Shown: piece after piece, positions 1-10,303 of the stretch
How the letters are laid out: each line of letters begins with the position of its first letter
Position numbering within the stretch: the stretch's first letter is position 1
Assembly (NCBI GenBank): GCA_030340625.1
Contig: JAOPHQ010003992.1
Span: 177,001-241,000 of the forward strand
Length of the DNA: 64,000 bases
From: Merluccius polli
Lineage: Eukaryota > Chordata > Actinopteri > Gadiformes > Merlucciidae
Direction of reading: 5' to 3'
The notes under the pieces: model-generated
Told to the model about the DNA's origin: nothing
Database searches by the model: none
What the model saw: the letters and a program-made list of their open reading frames with translations, nothing else
Made by a program: the position numbers and the translations under genes

Positions 1-107
1 ATTCAAGTACGAAAGTCGCTCGTGAATCAAACTCGGTTTGTGAAATGTGTGCAAAGCAGATCGGGCAAAAAACGAACAATAGTGTTTTTCTGTGGGATTT
101 CACAGAG

Positions 108-214
108 CCCCCCCCCCCCCCCCCCCCCAGCAGATGTATTATTTCACAGTATGTGTGTGTATATGTACAGTATGTGAGTGTGTGTGTGTGTGCGTGTGTA
201 TGTATGTACAATAT

Positions 215-250
<36 letters not shown>
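108..250. repeat. Poly-C run followed by a (GT)n microsatellite
   Basis: A run of about 21 C (108-128) is followed by an interrupted GT/TG tract from about 159 to 250. The short reading frames across it only translate the repeat. Confidence 0.95.
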
Positions 251-253
<3 letters not shown>

Positions 254-835
254 TTTATCGAAAACCCCCAACCTAAATGTACATAAAAGAAGCACTGAGG
301 GAAGCAGTGGTTCAGTGCACAGTCAACAAACACACAGGTCCGTCTTTTCTCATTTTGTCCATTCTCTCGAGTCTCTCCTGTACTCTATGGTCACCATTCA
401 AGACAGATCAACAAACCCAATGTGAGCACCTGGACCGGCAGGTGATATATACACATTTTAAATGTTAAATAAAGACAAAATAAAAATGTCTGTTATTCAA
501 ATATCTACTTTGTATAACATGAGATTCATCTAGGAAACTAAATGAATGAATCCCTAATCAGACGAATAGTTTGCTATTGCTATATGAGTATAACATTTGC
601 GTAACTAAAATATTCTTATTGTGTTTAAAAAATATATACTAAAAAAATATATAAAATCCAATGTTATGCCAAGTCCAACATTTGTATGTGAGAGGGTGAA
701 ACATGATGGCAATGTGAAACGCGTCTGTTTGTCAAATGTAAAAACAGAACCGGACCCTTTATTGAGGACTGCCTGATTTCTATACATGACCGAGGCCTCT
801 TCATAGGGCAGCGCTACCAAGGACCTGCACTATGC
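251..835. other. Stretch with no recognised gene
   Basis: AT-rich sequence without convincing ORFs, splice-bounded exons or repeats that I can name. Confidence 0.6.
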
Positions 836-1151
836 TAATCTGGGATCCAGCAGTCCTACTTTAGAGCTGGGGGGGAGAAGGAGAGCCTGGGCCAGAAACA
901 CAAAACTGCAAGGGGACAGGACACACGGTTACGCCCCGTTTCCTGTTTCCTGACTGGCAAGATGGAGCTTTCAGAAGAGGATTTGAATAAGTATAATAAG
1001 TACTGTAGAATAATATTTCTACAGTGGCAAGTCTACATGGTGTTGATTTGAAACCTGACACCTGAGTTTAGTTTAACTTACCAGTGCTGGCCGAGTTTGT
1101 GCTTGCCGTTCACCAATTAGACGCTTACAGATCCCCGCCCCCCAGCGACAT
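836..1151 (+). repeat. Interspersed repeat family A, copy 1
   Basis: This segment aligns by eye with 62774-63128 in the same orientation. Shared blocks in the same order include 'cagtcctact', 'gtttcctgtttc', 'agctttcagaag', 'gtctaca' followed by 'tttgaaacct', and 'cgcttacagatc'. It is therefore a dispersed teleost repeat with a partial, internally deleted relative at 5310-5375. Its class is unknown. The copies differ by substitutions and indels, so they are not recent. Confidence 0.75.
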
Positions 1152-1264
1152 GATTGGTCGGAAAATAGATTAACCAAAGAAAGAGAAACGCCCCCATTCA
1201 CCAAGATTTGAGCTAGTCTGCTATCAGACTTTACTAAAGTCTGATTTGTGAGACCACACAGCCA

Positions 1265-1265
<1 letters not shown>

Positions 1266-1303
<38 letters not shown>
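1266..1303. repeat. (TA)n microsatellite
   Basis: An uninterrupted TA tract. The two tyrosine/isoleucine-repeat ORFs crossing it are artefacts. Confidence 0.95.
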
Positions 1304-1307
<4 letters not shown>

Positions 1308-1950
1308 CAGTGTTTGACCAGCTGTCATGCATGTGTACTACTCACGGGTGGTGTTGGCCTCTGTGGTGGCCTGGCCAGGCGTCGGGGTGTGTGCTGCAGC
1401 TGAAGAGTTCTCCATGCCAACTAATGCCTGGGATGACCAGAGAGGAAGATGAGGGGCGACAGCTGACAGCAGGGCAGAGTGGGGAAAAACAGTAGAGCGA
1501 AAGGGAGAGAGCGGGTAGACAGCGAGAGAGAGACAGAGACAGAGCAAATGGTGACGATGGAGCGATGTAAACTATGCCGACAGCAGGAGCGAAGAGAGAA
1601 GAAAGCGAGCGAGGGCGATGAGGGTGGATATGTCCTGGAGGATCTTCAGCTGTGTTGTTGTGTTTCTCTCTCTCTATCTTTCTTCATGTGCTGTTTCTAT
1701 GGAAAGGCAAACAAGAATGTGTGGGTGTTAATCATTGTTACACCATTGAATGAACTTCATCTCAGCATATGGCTAATGTCCCTGCCTAAACACAGCCTGC
1801 CTGTACATTCCTTACATGTAGCCGTGTGTGCAATGCAAGGTTTCACTGCATATTTTAAATGCACTAATGGAAGACAAAGGAGACAAATTACTTTCTAAGT
1901 GATGGTAAAGCAAATCACCCAGTCTAAAAACATGCTGATATTTACATATG
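1304..1950. other. Stretch with no recognised gene
   Basis: Moderately GC-rich to about 1640, with a purine-rich part at 1490-1620, then AT-richer. The open frame from 1479 (139 codons) is low-complexity Arg/Glu/Lys at its start and has no domain I recognise. Confidence 0.5.
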
Positions 1951-1951
1951 G

Positions 1952-2055
1952 ATCAGCGGTTCCCAAACTTTTTTCCTGCGCACCCCCTTCTACATCCCAA
2001 CCGGGTTGGCGCACCCCCAATCCCCACTTCAAAAACAAAACAAAACAAAAAAATA
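1952..2055 (+). repeat. hAT-like transposon end
   Basis: The sequence starting 'cagcggttcccaaacttttt' resembles the terminal inverted repeat start of many vertebrate hAT elements (CAG.GGTTCCCAA). It is followed by a 'cgcaccccc' motif repeated twice and an (AAAAC)n-like stretch. I did not find the opposite terminus, so the extent is unknown. Confidence 0.45.
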
Positions 2056-2411
2056 CGCAACAAAGCTTTGTTTTATCGCCATATAAAGACACATGTTTAA
2101 TCATGCGCAAATAACCAGAACACGCATGACAATAACAACATCAACAAAGTTTCAATATAATGCAACAAAGCTCCGCACAAGCTTCCACTTTTAAGAGGAC
2201 GAGTGACAGACACGGCTCAGTGACAGAAAGTAAGTCAGCCGCGTAAAAGAAAAATTGCAGCAATAGGCCTATTAAATGACCGTGGACCTATAGCATCATT
2301 ATAACACAACGGTTATGGAAAATAGAACGACAGTACATTGAATTAAATTGCAATGAAGTTACAAACGATCTGCAACATTAAGAGAATAGGCTCCGAAACA
2401 GATAAACGGGG

Positions 2412-2512
2412 GGCCGGGGTCCCACCCATTGCGCCGCGGGGTTTCGTAGGACCCTCTGACTCGCGCGTGTGTACTCCTTGGTCCGTGTTTCGAGACGGGT
2501 CGGGTGGGTAGC
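2412..2512 (-). rRNA. 28S rRNA gene fragment, 3' part (interrupted)
   Basis: Read on the minus strand, this matches the conserved large-subunit rRNA segment around 'acacggaccaaggagt' and 'gcgcgagtc', then 'cgaaaccccgcggcgcaatg'. It continues the 28S segment at 3041-3338, from which it is separated by an inserted transposable element. It is a short dispersed rDNA fragment, not a working rRNA gene: no 18S, 5.8S or remaining 28S sequence lies nearby. Confidence 0.85.
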
Positions 2513-3040
2513 TAGCCTAGAACTCTAGACACCCCCTAGCGGCAGCAAATTTATTTGGCAGCTAGTGTAGGTCTAGCACGGCTCCGTCGGCTTTTTGGTG
2601 CTGGAAACACCAAGTATGTCTTGTATGTATGACCAATCACAGCGTGAGGGGCGGAGTCGGAAGCCGGGCTACCATGACGACAGAGTTGCGACGGTTCCGT
2701 GTTAGGTAAACAATGGCTGCTGCTGCTGGCGAACGGCTGTCTTTCGAGTCGGCTTTGGCCGCGACTCTTCAAGACTTGAAGTTAACATTTTATTTGAGAA
2801 AAGAACAAAGAACGGCACTGAAGTCTTTCCTCGAAAATAAATACGTATTCGGAGTTTTGATTAATTACGTAGTCAGAGCGACGGCTCTGACTACCCTTCT
2901 TCGTTGCTCTGATTGGTTGTAGCGCTATCCTATTGCGTGCAGAGGGAACTTGAAAGACAACCGTTTATCCCGCCCACACTGCCAATGGAGCTGAGCCAGA
3001 CCTTACATCTTTCTGATGTGGGTCTGGCTTGCCAGGCTAG
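2513..3040. mobile_element. hAT-like DNA element inserted in the 28S fragment
   Basis: The element is bounded by an 8-bp direct repeat, TGGGTAGC, at 2505-2512 and 3041-3048. Removing one copy restores continuous 28S sequence, so this is a true insertion. It starts TAGCCTAGAA and ends with the complement of CTAGCCTGGCAA, giving short imperfect terminal inverted repeats. The 8-bp duplication fits hAT-type transposition. It carries the start of a helicase-like ORF (2713) but no transposase, so it is a non-autonomous or internally deleted copy. Two other elements with related ends lie at 58237 and 58829. Confidence 0.75.
2713..2880 (+). pseudogene. Truncated N-terminus of a helicase-like ORF
   Basis: The frame starting at the ATG at 2713 reads MAAAAGERLSFESAL, then LRKEQRTALKSFLENKYVFGVL. 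This resembles the segment just before the Walker A motif of RecQ/DEAD-type helicase-like proteins, where one expects LPTGxGKS next. The frame instead leaves the pattern right after FGVL and stops at 2922, so the catalytic part is missing. It lies inside the element at 2513-3040 and probably marks an internal deletion of a larger element or a captured gene fragment. The helicase assignment is from pattern memory only. Confidence 0.4.
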
Positions 3041-3338
3041 TGGGTAGCCGACATCGCCGCCGACCCCTTGCGCCAGTTGTACGTGAGCCGGATCCCCGCC
3101 CTGGACGACGCGACGCGGTTGGTCGACAGTCACGCCGGGGGCGAGGGGGTCTCGTCCCCGACCCCCCGTGAGGGGGGAGGAAGGCGCAGCGAGATACTGC
3201 GTCCACGGCCCCGGGAAGCGGCGAGGTCGGAGCGGGGGGGGCGCTGTAAAGCCAGAGGCCGAAGCCGCCGGCCACCTTCGCCCCCGAACCCTTCCAAGCC
3301 GACCCGGAGCCGGTCGCGGCGCACCGCCGCGGAGGAAA
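3041..3338 (-). rRNA. 28S rRNA gene fragment, 5' part (D2/D3 region)
   Basis: The minus strand runs through the very GC-rich large-subunit rRNA segment beginning 'tttcctccgcggcggtgcgc' and passing 'ggcttggaagggttcggggg', 'ctctggctttacagcgcc', 'gacgcagtatctcgctgcgc', 'gactgtcgaccaaccgcg' and 'gtcggctacccac', where the element at 2513-3040 interrupts it. The ORFs that cross it on both strands are rRNA translated by chance. The match stops abruptly at a GAA/AAG repeat containing a small palindrome around 3348-3369. Confidence 0.92.
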
Positions 3339-3598
3339 AGAAGAAGAAGAAGACAGCAGCTGTCTTCTTCTACGTTTCTATCAAAAACTAAGACATTATA
3401 GTTTTTTTATTTAAAATAAAAGGGATTACAAAGGAAATGTTTACTGTTCATGTTTTTTTATTGTATGGAAAAATCCCACCCTACAGTATACACATGTCAA
3501 ATTAGACTACAATAAGGCTTTTACACAGGCGTCAGAATTATTTAATTCTGTTGAATACGCTGAACATGTAAACCAACTCCTCTCTATGGCAAGCCAAT

Positions 3599-3690
3599 TT
3601 AAAGGACAATTCCAGCGCAAAATGAGACCATATGATCATAACACATGTCCACCGAGTTGGACCGTTTTCTGGGATCAGTTTTCATTCTAG
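3599..3690 (+). repeat. TTAA-flanked repeat terminus, copy 1
   Basis: TTAA at 3599-3602 is followed by AGGACAATTCC and then sequence shared with 11917-12003, including 'gcaaaatgagaccatatg' and 'ccaccgagttggaccgtt'. A TTAA target and an AGG start suggest a Kolobok-like (or other TTAA-specific) DNA element. No opposite end was located. Confidence 0.6.
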
Positions 3691-3977
3691 TTGAATGTAA
3701 CCGAAGTTCTCGAAAACAGCTAATTAGCATATAACGCTAGCTGTGGGGGCAGATATTCATGTCAAATAAATCGCAATTCTATACCACTAACAAGGCTCAA
3801 AATCGCACCACACTTCCACGGTAGCATAATGAGGGTCCCTACATGTAAAACGAAGCATTGAGAACGTTGTAAGTGTACAGACAGTTTATTAAAAAGAAAG
3901 TTTAGAAAGCCAATGCCTTCACGAAAACAAGCGGCCGCCATCTTTGGAAAACAGTCACAACCAGTCGAGACATTTCG

Positions 3978-4231
3978 ACATGTCAAAATGTCATTTTGAC
4001 TAGTTAAAATGTTAATTTAAGATATCAGTAACACAATTTTGACATGTTACAAATATACTTTCACATGTAGAAATTACATGTTGGCTAGTCAAAAATGATT
4101 TACAGATATCTTTAATTTAATTATAGATATCAGTAATTCCTTTTTCACTAGTAAGAATAACGATTATAGATATCTACAATTGAATTTCCATATGTTGAAA
4201 AGGGATTGTGACTAGTGGAAATGTAATTTTC
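3978..4231. repeat. 21-bp-phased palindromic hexamer array, block I
   Basis: Palindromic hexamers occur at 3978, 3999, 4021, 4042, 4063, 4084, 4105, 4126, 4147, 4169, 4190 and 4211, so steps are 21 bp with two of 22. The cores are GATATC, ACTAGT or ACATGT, or one change away from these. The 15-bp linkers are AT-rich and commonly contain AATT. The unit is therefore defined by spacing and dyad symmetry more than by sequence. Confidence 0.9.
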
Positions 4232-4649
4232 AACCATTGCATTTCCGGTATGTGGGCGTCATATCATTGAAGTACCACCAAGCCATTGGTCAAGTTTTAA
4301 ATATATGTCTACCATGTGAATATTCAACACATGTTGGCATAGCAACTGGCGCCATACATTTGTTTCAGGGTGGAAGAAGTTGAACATGGCGAAGCAGATG
4401 ATTATTAAAATCCAACGGAAATGTTTTGCTATTGAAAGGGCATATAATCCATAAATAATAAAGGTGTATGCGGTCTCAGTGTTAGAAAGTCCTTCTTGCT
4501 CCATGGTTTGTTCTTCTCGTCCTTCTTGTTCTTCTCGCTCCATTTTCGCTCGTCATCGTCGCCCAAATTACCATATCCATTTTGGATATGCCGCCCAAAT
4601 GACCATATTCATTTTGGATATGTCGCCCACATTACCATATTCATTTTGG
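4232..4649. other. Segment separating the two palindrome blocks
   Basis: About 420 bp without the 21-bp phasing. It includes a CT-rich part (4485-4560) and ends in the 32-bp tandem repeat at 4559-4654. The minus-strand frame at 4259-4543 has no domain I recognise. Confidence 0.6.
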
Positions 4650-4654
4650 ATATG
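4559..4654. repeat. Three-copy 32-bp tandem repeat with internal dyad
   Basis: Three direct 32-bp units start at 4559, 4591 and 4623. Each contains CATATYCATTTTGGATATG, an inverted repeat with a short loop. The last GATATG falls on the 21-bp phase that begins block II. Confidence 0.9.
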
Positions 4655-5309
4655 TAAATAAGCAATTGAAGATATCACAATGACATTTGGACTAGTGGAA
4701 ATTCTTTTTTTGATATCTAAAATTCAATTCTGACTAGTTATAAAAGGAATTGTAGATATCTCAAATATAATTGTTACTATTACTAATATAATTTTCACTG
4801 GTTACAATTGTATTTCAGATATATGAAATGCAATTCCAGATATCTGTAATGACATTCTTACTAGTTACAATTCCAAGCCGATATATCAATAATTTAATTT
4901 TGACTAGTCAGAATTTAATTTTAGATATCTACAATTCCATTTATGATATCTGTAATGTAAGAACAATTGTAGATATCTACAATGAACATTGCCACTAGTA
5001 AGAATTGAATAGTTGATATCAATAATTAACATTTTGACTAGTGAGAACTAGTCAAAATTACATTATGGATATGTTGAATTGGAGTTATAACACGTCAACA
5101 TTTAATTATAGAAGTATTTAATTGAGTTTGAATATAAGTCAATGGTAAAAGTGGGCTAGTTGTAATTAAGTTACAAATATCTACAATGAACAATTCCATT
5201 AGTAAGAAATGAATTGTTGATATCAAGAATTAACATTTTGACTAGTGAGAAAGTAATTGTAGATATCTTTAATTAGAATTGCTACTAGTCAAAAGACTAG
5301 CTACTAGTC
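4650..5309. repeat. 21-bp-phased palindromic hexamer array, block II
   Basis: About 32 cores continue from 4650 to 5303, nearly all 20-22 bp apart. Perfect GATATC occurs at 4671, 4712, 4755, 4839, 4924, 4945, 4972, 5015, 5219 and 5262. Perfect ACTAGT occurs at 4691, 4733, 4860, 4903, 4994, 5037, 5047, 5241, 5284 and 5303. The remaining phase positions hold one- or two-base variants such as ACTGGT, GATATA and GCTAGT. One step of 27 and one of 10 are the main phase breaks. No coding potential is seen. Confidence 0.9.
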
Positions 5310-5375
5310 AGAAGAGAAACTCATTTGTTAATTTAGATTATTCATCTAAAGTCTGATTTGTGTGACTCAGACAGC
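5310..5375 (+). repeat. Interspersed repeat family A, partial copy
   Basis: 'agagaaactcattt' is shared with 62914 onward, and 'aaagtctgatttgtg' with 1234 onward. It abuts the right end of the palindrome array, so an internally deleted family A copy borders it. Confidence 0.5.
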
Positions 5376-7140
5376 AATGATCTTTCTCATGATCAACTTT
5401 CTTTATGGTGATATTAATCAAAATACAAACTTGGTGAGGGCAGTGGCATAGCCAGAAATGAAATTGCAGCTGGACAATTCATCCCATAAATAGCTCAATA
5501 GCATTTACCGTACATTTCAAACACAAAAGTGTTATGCTATGTGTTGGCCTGCTATGTCATCATACTCACATCCATCAACAGCCTTAAAAATCAAACCAAT
5601 CCACATTGTTCAGTGACTACAACAAGACACTTTATGTAGAGTCTGAACAAGCACCCCATAGCAGATGTAGGGACAACAAAAACAGCTTGACACACAGCGA
5701 CTGCATAGGGTATTAAGCATCAAAGCCAGGCCATGTTATAATAAATCTGCAAAGCACAGCCATAGACACAACTTCAACTTCTGTTGTGGGGTTTAATGCT
5801 AATTCGGTGTCCCCCTTTCCCGTAACGTTAATGGCTTCAGTAACGTTAGCAGTTCTAACTGCTCGTCAAATCTTGTTTAAAAAAAAAAAAAACCTGCTAC
5901 TTTGCTACTTTGCTACTTGCTAGGTCAACTACCAGGCTACTCGTCATTTTAAAACTACAATTAGCTAGTAAAGCGTTTAAGCGGTGAGTTTGTTTCTGGA
6001 CTGGAAAACAACCAATTTAGCGGTGGCGCGCTGTGGTTGATTTCCGTTGGCAACGCTATTTAAACAGCCAATCGCAGCACATGTCACGCATGATTTAAAT
6101 TAAAAATAATTTGCATTGGTTGAAATAAATAATGGACAGTTTGTTGCCTCCAATCAGTACCAAATTGATACCCCCTGTCCTACTTTACATTTTATAACAG
6201 TATGAAACGAAATGCTGAATATCACATAAATAGACAGAGATAAAGAGATAAAGAATGTACACTACATATTCAGTCATTTTAATGACAGCAGATTTATTCA
6301 ACAAAAAGCAGCTATTTGATTAGATGGGCCTAGGCAGGAAGTGGGCAGGCCTAGGCCCAGCCAGGCCCAGCCAGGCCCACCCATAGCCAAGCGTCTGGAT
6401 GAGGGTTGGATCCCAGTGGAATGTGAATCAGACAGACTGACACATCCTGGTGGAGGTAATCTCTGCTACACACACACACACACTGCTTTCCCAGCGCACA
6501 CAGCTAGCAAGCGTCTCGGTGGCCCGCATGACCCCAGACAAACTTTCCCAATAAGCCGGGGAAGTGCAGGCTTTGAAAAGGAAGTGCAGCCGCTCTCTCT
6601 TATCAGGGCCCAGCAGTTACAGTAACACGGGGAGTCATGGGAGGTGACGCTCTACACGACAGTGGCCTTTTGGCAGCTGCTGGCTTCCTGTTGCGCGTGT
6701 CTCCGAGGGTCCTGATTGGCTAGAAGTACAGGCGGATAGTTCCTGGTAGGCTGACCTCAGCTAAAGGAAAATGGGTTATTTCCTTCGGATAAACAAAAAG
6801 GCCAAAAATGTACTCATGCATGCTGTGCGGATGATGGATGCCACAATAAAGTTGTGCACTTTGCATTTGCACCACATGTTTTCCTGCTGTGTTATTATAT
6901 TGAGAATCTGATGTTGGGATGGCAGATGGATGACAAATGACAACACCAACATGTCAGTCACACTTGGAGTGAGTGTGTTTTTGGAAACAGGTCTGTGGAC
7001 AGCTCATGGTTGCTTGGGAGTTGTGTTTGACCCTGCCGTGCGATCGCAGCTACAATGCAAACTCTGGCAGGACGATCGAAACAGTTTAACATTGTACACA
7101 CAGCGCAGCGGGCTGAACTATGTTTCAACACAGACACAAT
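5376..7140. other. Stretch with no recognised gene
   Basis: A short poly-A run lies at about 5880 and a small (CA)n at 6471. The frame at 6341-6625 opens on a repeated CCAGGCCCAG motif and has no recognisable domain. The rest is unremarkable AT-rich DNA. Confidence 0.5.
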
Positions 7141-7223
7141 TCACACTTACACACACATGCATGTGCGTACACACACACAACTCACACCTACACACACACA
7201 CACACACACATACACGCACACAT

Positions 7224-7263
<40 letters not shown>

Positions 7264-7326
7264 ATACCCACACAAACACCTACACACACACGCACACAGA
7301 CACACACACACACACACACGCACACA
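7141..7326. repeat. Compound (CA)n microsatellite
   Basis: An interrupted CA repeat with ACAT and CACG variants. All four ORFs over it are translations of the repeat. Confidence 0.95.
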
Positions 7327-7792
7327 CTGAGCCATGACACTCTCAGTCATCAGGGGAATGTGATTCAGCATTCACAGTTCACTGTGGGATGAGATGAATG
7401 CATTGTTTCCTCAATCCTGTGGTTCCACCCGTGGACACGGTGATTAAAAGAGAGAATCTGTGCTGTGCAGGAAATCTGGAACAGCGACATTGTGCAGTAT
7501 ATTAAGTAGGCTATCATGTCCTCCTAAGTTACAATTGCTGAATAGGTGTTTTCTCTAGCTTTTGATTTTGTAAAGAGAAATAAAAAGGCAAATAAACGTT
7601 ACGAGAATGAGAATTTCTTTGGTGACTGTTCAATGTGTATGACAAGGCTACTGACAACATGTGGCTATGCCCGTCTACACAATCTATACCACAGTATGTA
7701 TTATTGTATTATACGACAGTATTATGCTATAGTTCAGTACAAACCACCGTTGTCAGTGCAAACCACCACACACAGCTAGTCTTCGCCAATGA
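7327..7792. other. Stretch with no recognised gene
   Basis: Ordinary AT-rich sequence. The small frames at 7546 and 7635 are not supported by any motif. Confidence 0.5.
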
Positions 7793-7800
7793 CACCAGAC

Positions 7801-8123
7801 TAGGGGTGTCACGATTTTAAATCGAAATCGATCGAAATGTGCTTTCGATTTCGATCATCGAACTCAAAAGCAGGATTGACAGGATCAAAGAAAATAAAAA
7901 CAATAAAAAAAAAAAGAAGTAAGCTGTGTTTGTGGGGCTGTCGTCTACTGGCTCTTCATTTTTGTTTTTGTGTTAAGCTGTTATTTCACCAATTTGGTGA
8001 AATATGTTTTTGTTATAGTTTACATAAATTATTTATATATATAAATTACATTTGACCATATGGCCTTTGTGTGGTGCATTCCTAAAGTAATATAGTGGTT
8101 ATATCACACAGATGACACCCCTA
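7801..8123. mobile_element. Short hAT-type element (MITE)
   Basis: The terminal inverted repeats are TAGGGGTGTCACGAT at the left and the complement of TAGGGGTGTCATC at the right. An 8-bp target duplication flanks it, CACCAGAC at 7793-7800 and CACCGGAC at 8124-8131, with one mismatch. The left end continues into the 'aaatcgaaatcgatcgaaat' motif seen in many fish hAT elements. At 323 bp with no transposase, it is non-autonomous. Confidence 0.85.
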
Positions 8124-8131
8124 CACCGGAC

Positions 8132-8835
8132 AGCAAAGCACTCACCACTACGGTTTCCACGGCTTGCAGGGTTGCACGCCAACAGCTTTCAGTCAGGATC
8201 ACAGACCGCCCCCCCCCCCCCCCCCCCCTGCACCCAACACTGTCCACCCCCTGCCTGCTTGCTTTGGCGCTGTGTACCTGGGACAGCTCTGTATGGCTGA
8301 CTTAGGCAGGAGTTTGATCAACGATCAACAGTAGCTTGAAACACGCTTTTTTCTGTGCGCATGTGAACTGATAACTAATAATAAAACTAATTAATTGACT
8401 CCCCAAAACGTATTTCCTCGCTTCTTCTCGCTCCCTTCCAGAAACGCGCGGACAGGCCCCTCCCTGCAGCGCGCCCATATACTCACAGCTGTTGTGTCAC
8501 TTGAATTTCACAGTAAGGAGAGGGAGTAGAAAGTATGAGTGTATGTGCAAACAGTAACTGTGTGTGCATAGACACACGCCTTATTTTATTTTAACAAGAC
8601 ATTCGTAAACTTTTTAATAAAAACATGTTTAATCACTTATTTTTGTTTGGACATTTGGGGTCTGGTGACTGTCTGCCATGCAATTGTTTGTTTACAGTGC
8701 TAATGAGAACTGAGTCATCAGATAAGTGTCTTATTTATTGTTATTGTATATTTTCAGCCTAGCTTTGCAATTGTGGCGTGCCCTAGACTTGGCCTCTGAA
8801 AAAGTGACCTGTACATCCCACAGTCCCCTGTCACG
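8132..8835. other. Stretch with a poly-C run and no gene
   Basis: Poly-C of 20 at 8209-8228. No supported exons. Confidence 0.6.
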
Positions 8836-8902
8836 AGAGAGAAAGAGAGAGAGCGAGAGAGAGAGAGAGAGAGAATGTGTGTGTGAGAGAGAGAGAGAGC
8901 GA
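8836..8902. repeat. (GA)n microsatellite
   Basis: GA repeats interrupted by a short GT patch. The Arg/Glu and Ser/Leu repeat ORFs here are artefacts. Confidence 0.95.
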
Positions 8903-10040
8903 AGAGCCATATGGGGAAAAATGAACAGCTGCACAACAGTGCTCAACATCTTGTGAGATGCCAGGAAATGCAGGCGAGTCACCGCAGCAATTACAAACGG
9001 TATACGGTCGGATATTAATAGATTACGTTGCAGAACCATCAACAACTTTTGCTTGCCATTTGAATATTACCCTGGAAGGCTCATTAGGCTGGAAAACCAC
9101 ATGTATAAGGAGGACTGTAAGTCAAACAGAGAAGGAGAAAAATTTACGGAAAGAAACAAAACAAAACAACTAAAATAGTTTTTCTTCTATTGTGGCGTTA
9201 TTATAAAGACGATATTTACACATATTCATATCAATGTGACAAAATGAAAATGACGACAATACTTTGGTATGTGTACCTTGTTCTCTTCTTCCATGTCGTG
9301 ACCATCACAGCAGAGAGCCGGAGGGGCCTCAAGGGGCCCAGATGGATGTGGACATGAAGTCACGCACACAGAGATCCAATCTAATTCAGTCGCATTTCAT
9401 CCGCTGCGTAGGAAAACACTTGTCCCTCTCGTACTTCCACAGGGATTACCGCCACCACCAATCCGGTTTTCTTTGACATCTTTTTCGAACGACCAGACTT
9501 ATCATAATGATGTTGGCATGCCAAATCAAAGTCAGGTTAGAGTAGGAAGGAAAAAACAGCTGCACATGAGTGGGCGCTCCGTGACTTGAGATATCCCTCA
9601 TTGTAACACAACGCAACAATGCATTTGTATAACATTTTCTGTTTTTTGTTTTTTTGTGGGCCGTCCTCATTCCACTGGCTGCCTGTTTCTGTCACTTCCA
9701 ACTACTACTGAGGAAGGTAACACACACACACAGATACAGAGAGAGAGAGAAAGATGGGGAAAGAGCGAGGCACACCGTTATCATCTGACCGTTTGTCTGT
9801 CTGTTTGTCAGTGCTGGGGGCGTCGGTAATATGTGACACAGATCTCTTGCTTCGTTCACCCTCGTGCAGATGCATTGTGACAAAAACAAGAATGTGTCCA
9901 CTTTACCATGGCGATGATTCAAACTCGACAGCAAGAACGCTTATCTGCGGGCGCCTTATATCTCTCTCGGTGTGAAATATATGCAGGCCACATCAAGGCA
10001 TGATGCAGGGGCATAGCGGTAGAGGACGTTAACGGAACAG
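8903..10040. other. Stretch with no recognised gene
   Basis: Contains a short CA/GA repeat at 9720-9752. The ORFs are short and have no recognised motif. Confidence 0.5.
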
Positions 10041-10200
10041 TAGTCTCGCATAGCCAGACTTATCTCCACACTTCGTTTTTAGCACCGTGCCAGCGCTTAG
10101 AGAAAGCTCTGGCCGAACCCGCTATCATTCTGGCATGGGGAAAAATCGTCTTTGGCGGTGTTAAGTGCCCAGGATGCAGCGGTGGTGCCCTTGCAAAATA
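10041..10200 (+). repeat. Short DNA element fragment related to 58829-59127
   Basis: It begins TAGTCTCGCATAGCCAGACT and matches the reverse complement of 58930-59126 across most of its length. Shared blocks include 'agtgccagcgc'-like and 'tatcattctgg', then a 'cgtctt..ggcgg' block and 'ggatgcagc'. The second terminus seen at 58829 is missing here, so this copy is truncated. Confidence 0.75.
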
Positions 10201-10303
10201 ATGTCGGGGAGGGGGACTTGTTTTGGTGTAACATTTGTACTTAGGGAGGCGAGCCCTGAGTAACAACAATATATCACCAATCTGTTAATGATAACTGATT
10301 TAA

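Noticed and set aside
3003..3401. Several GC-rich ORFs on both strands
   Set aside because: This is 28S rRNA sequence.
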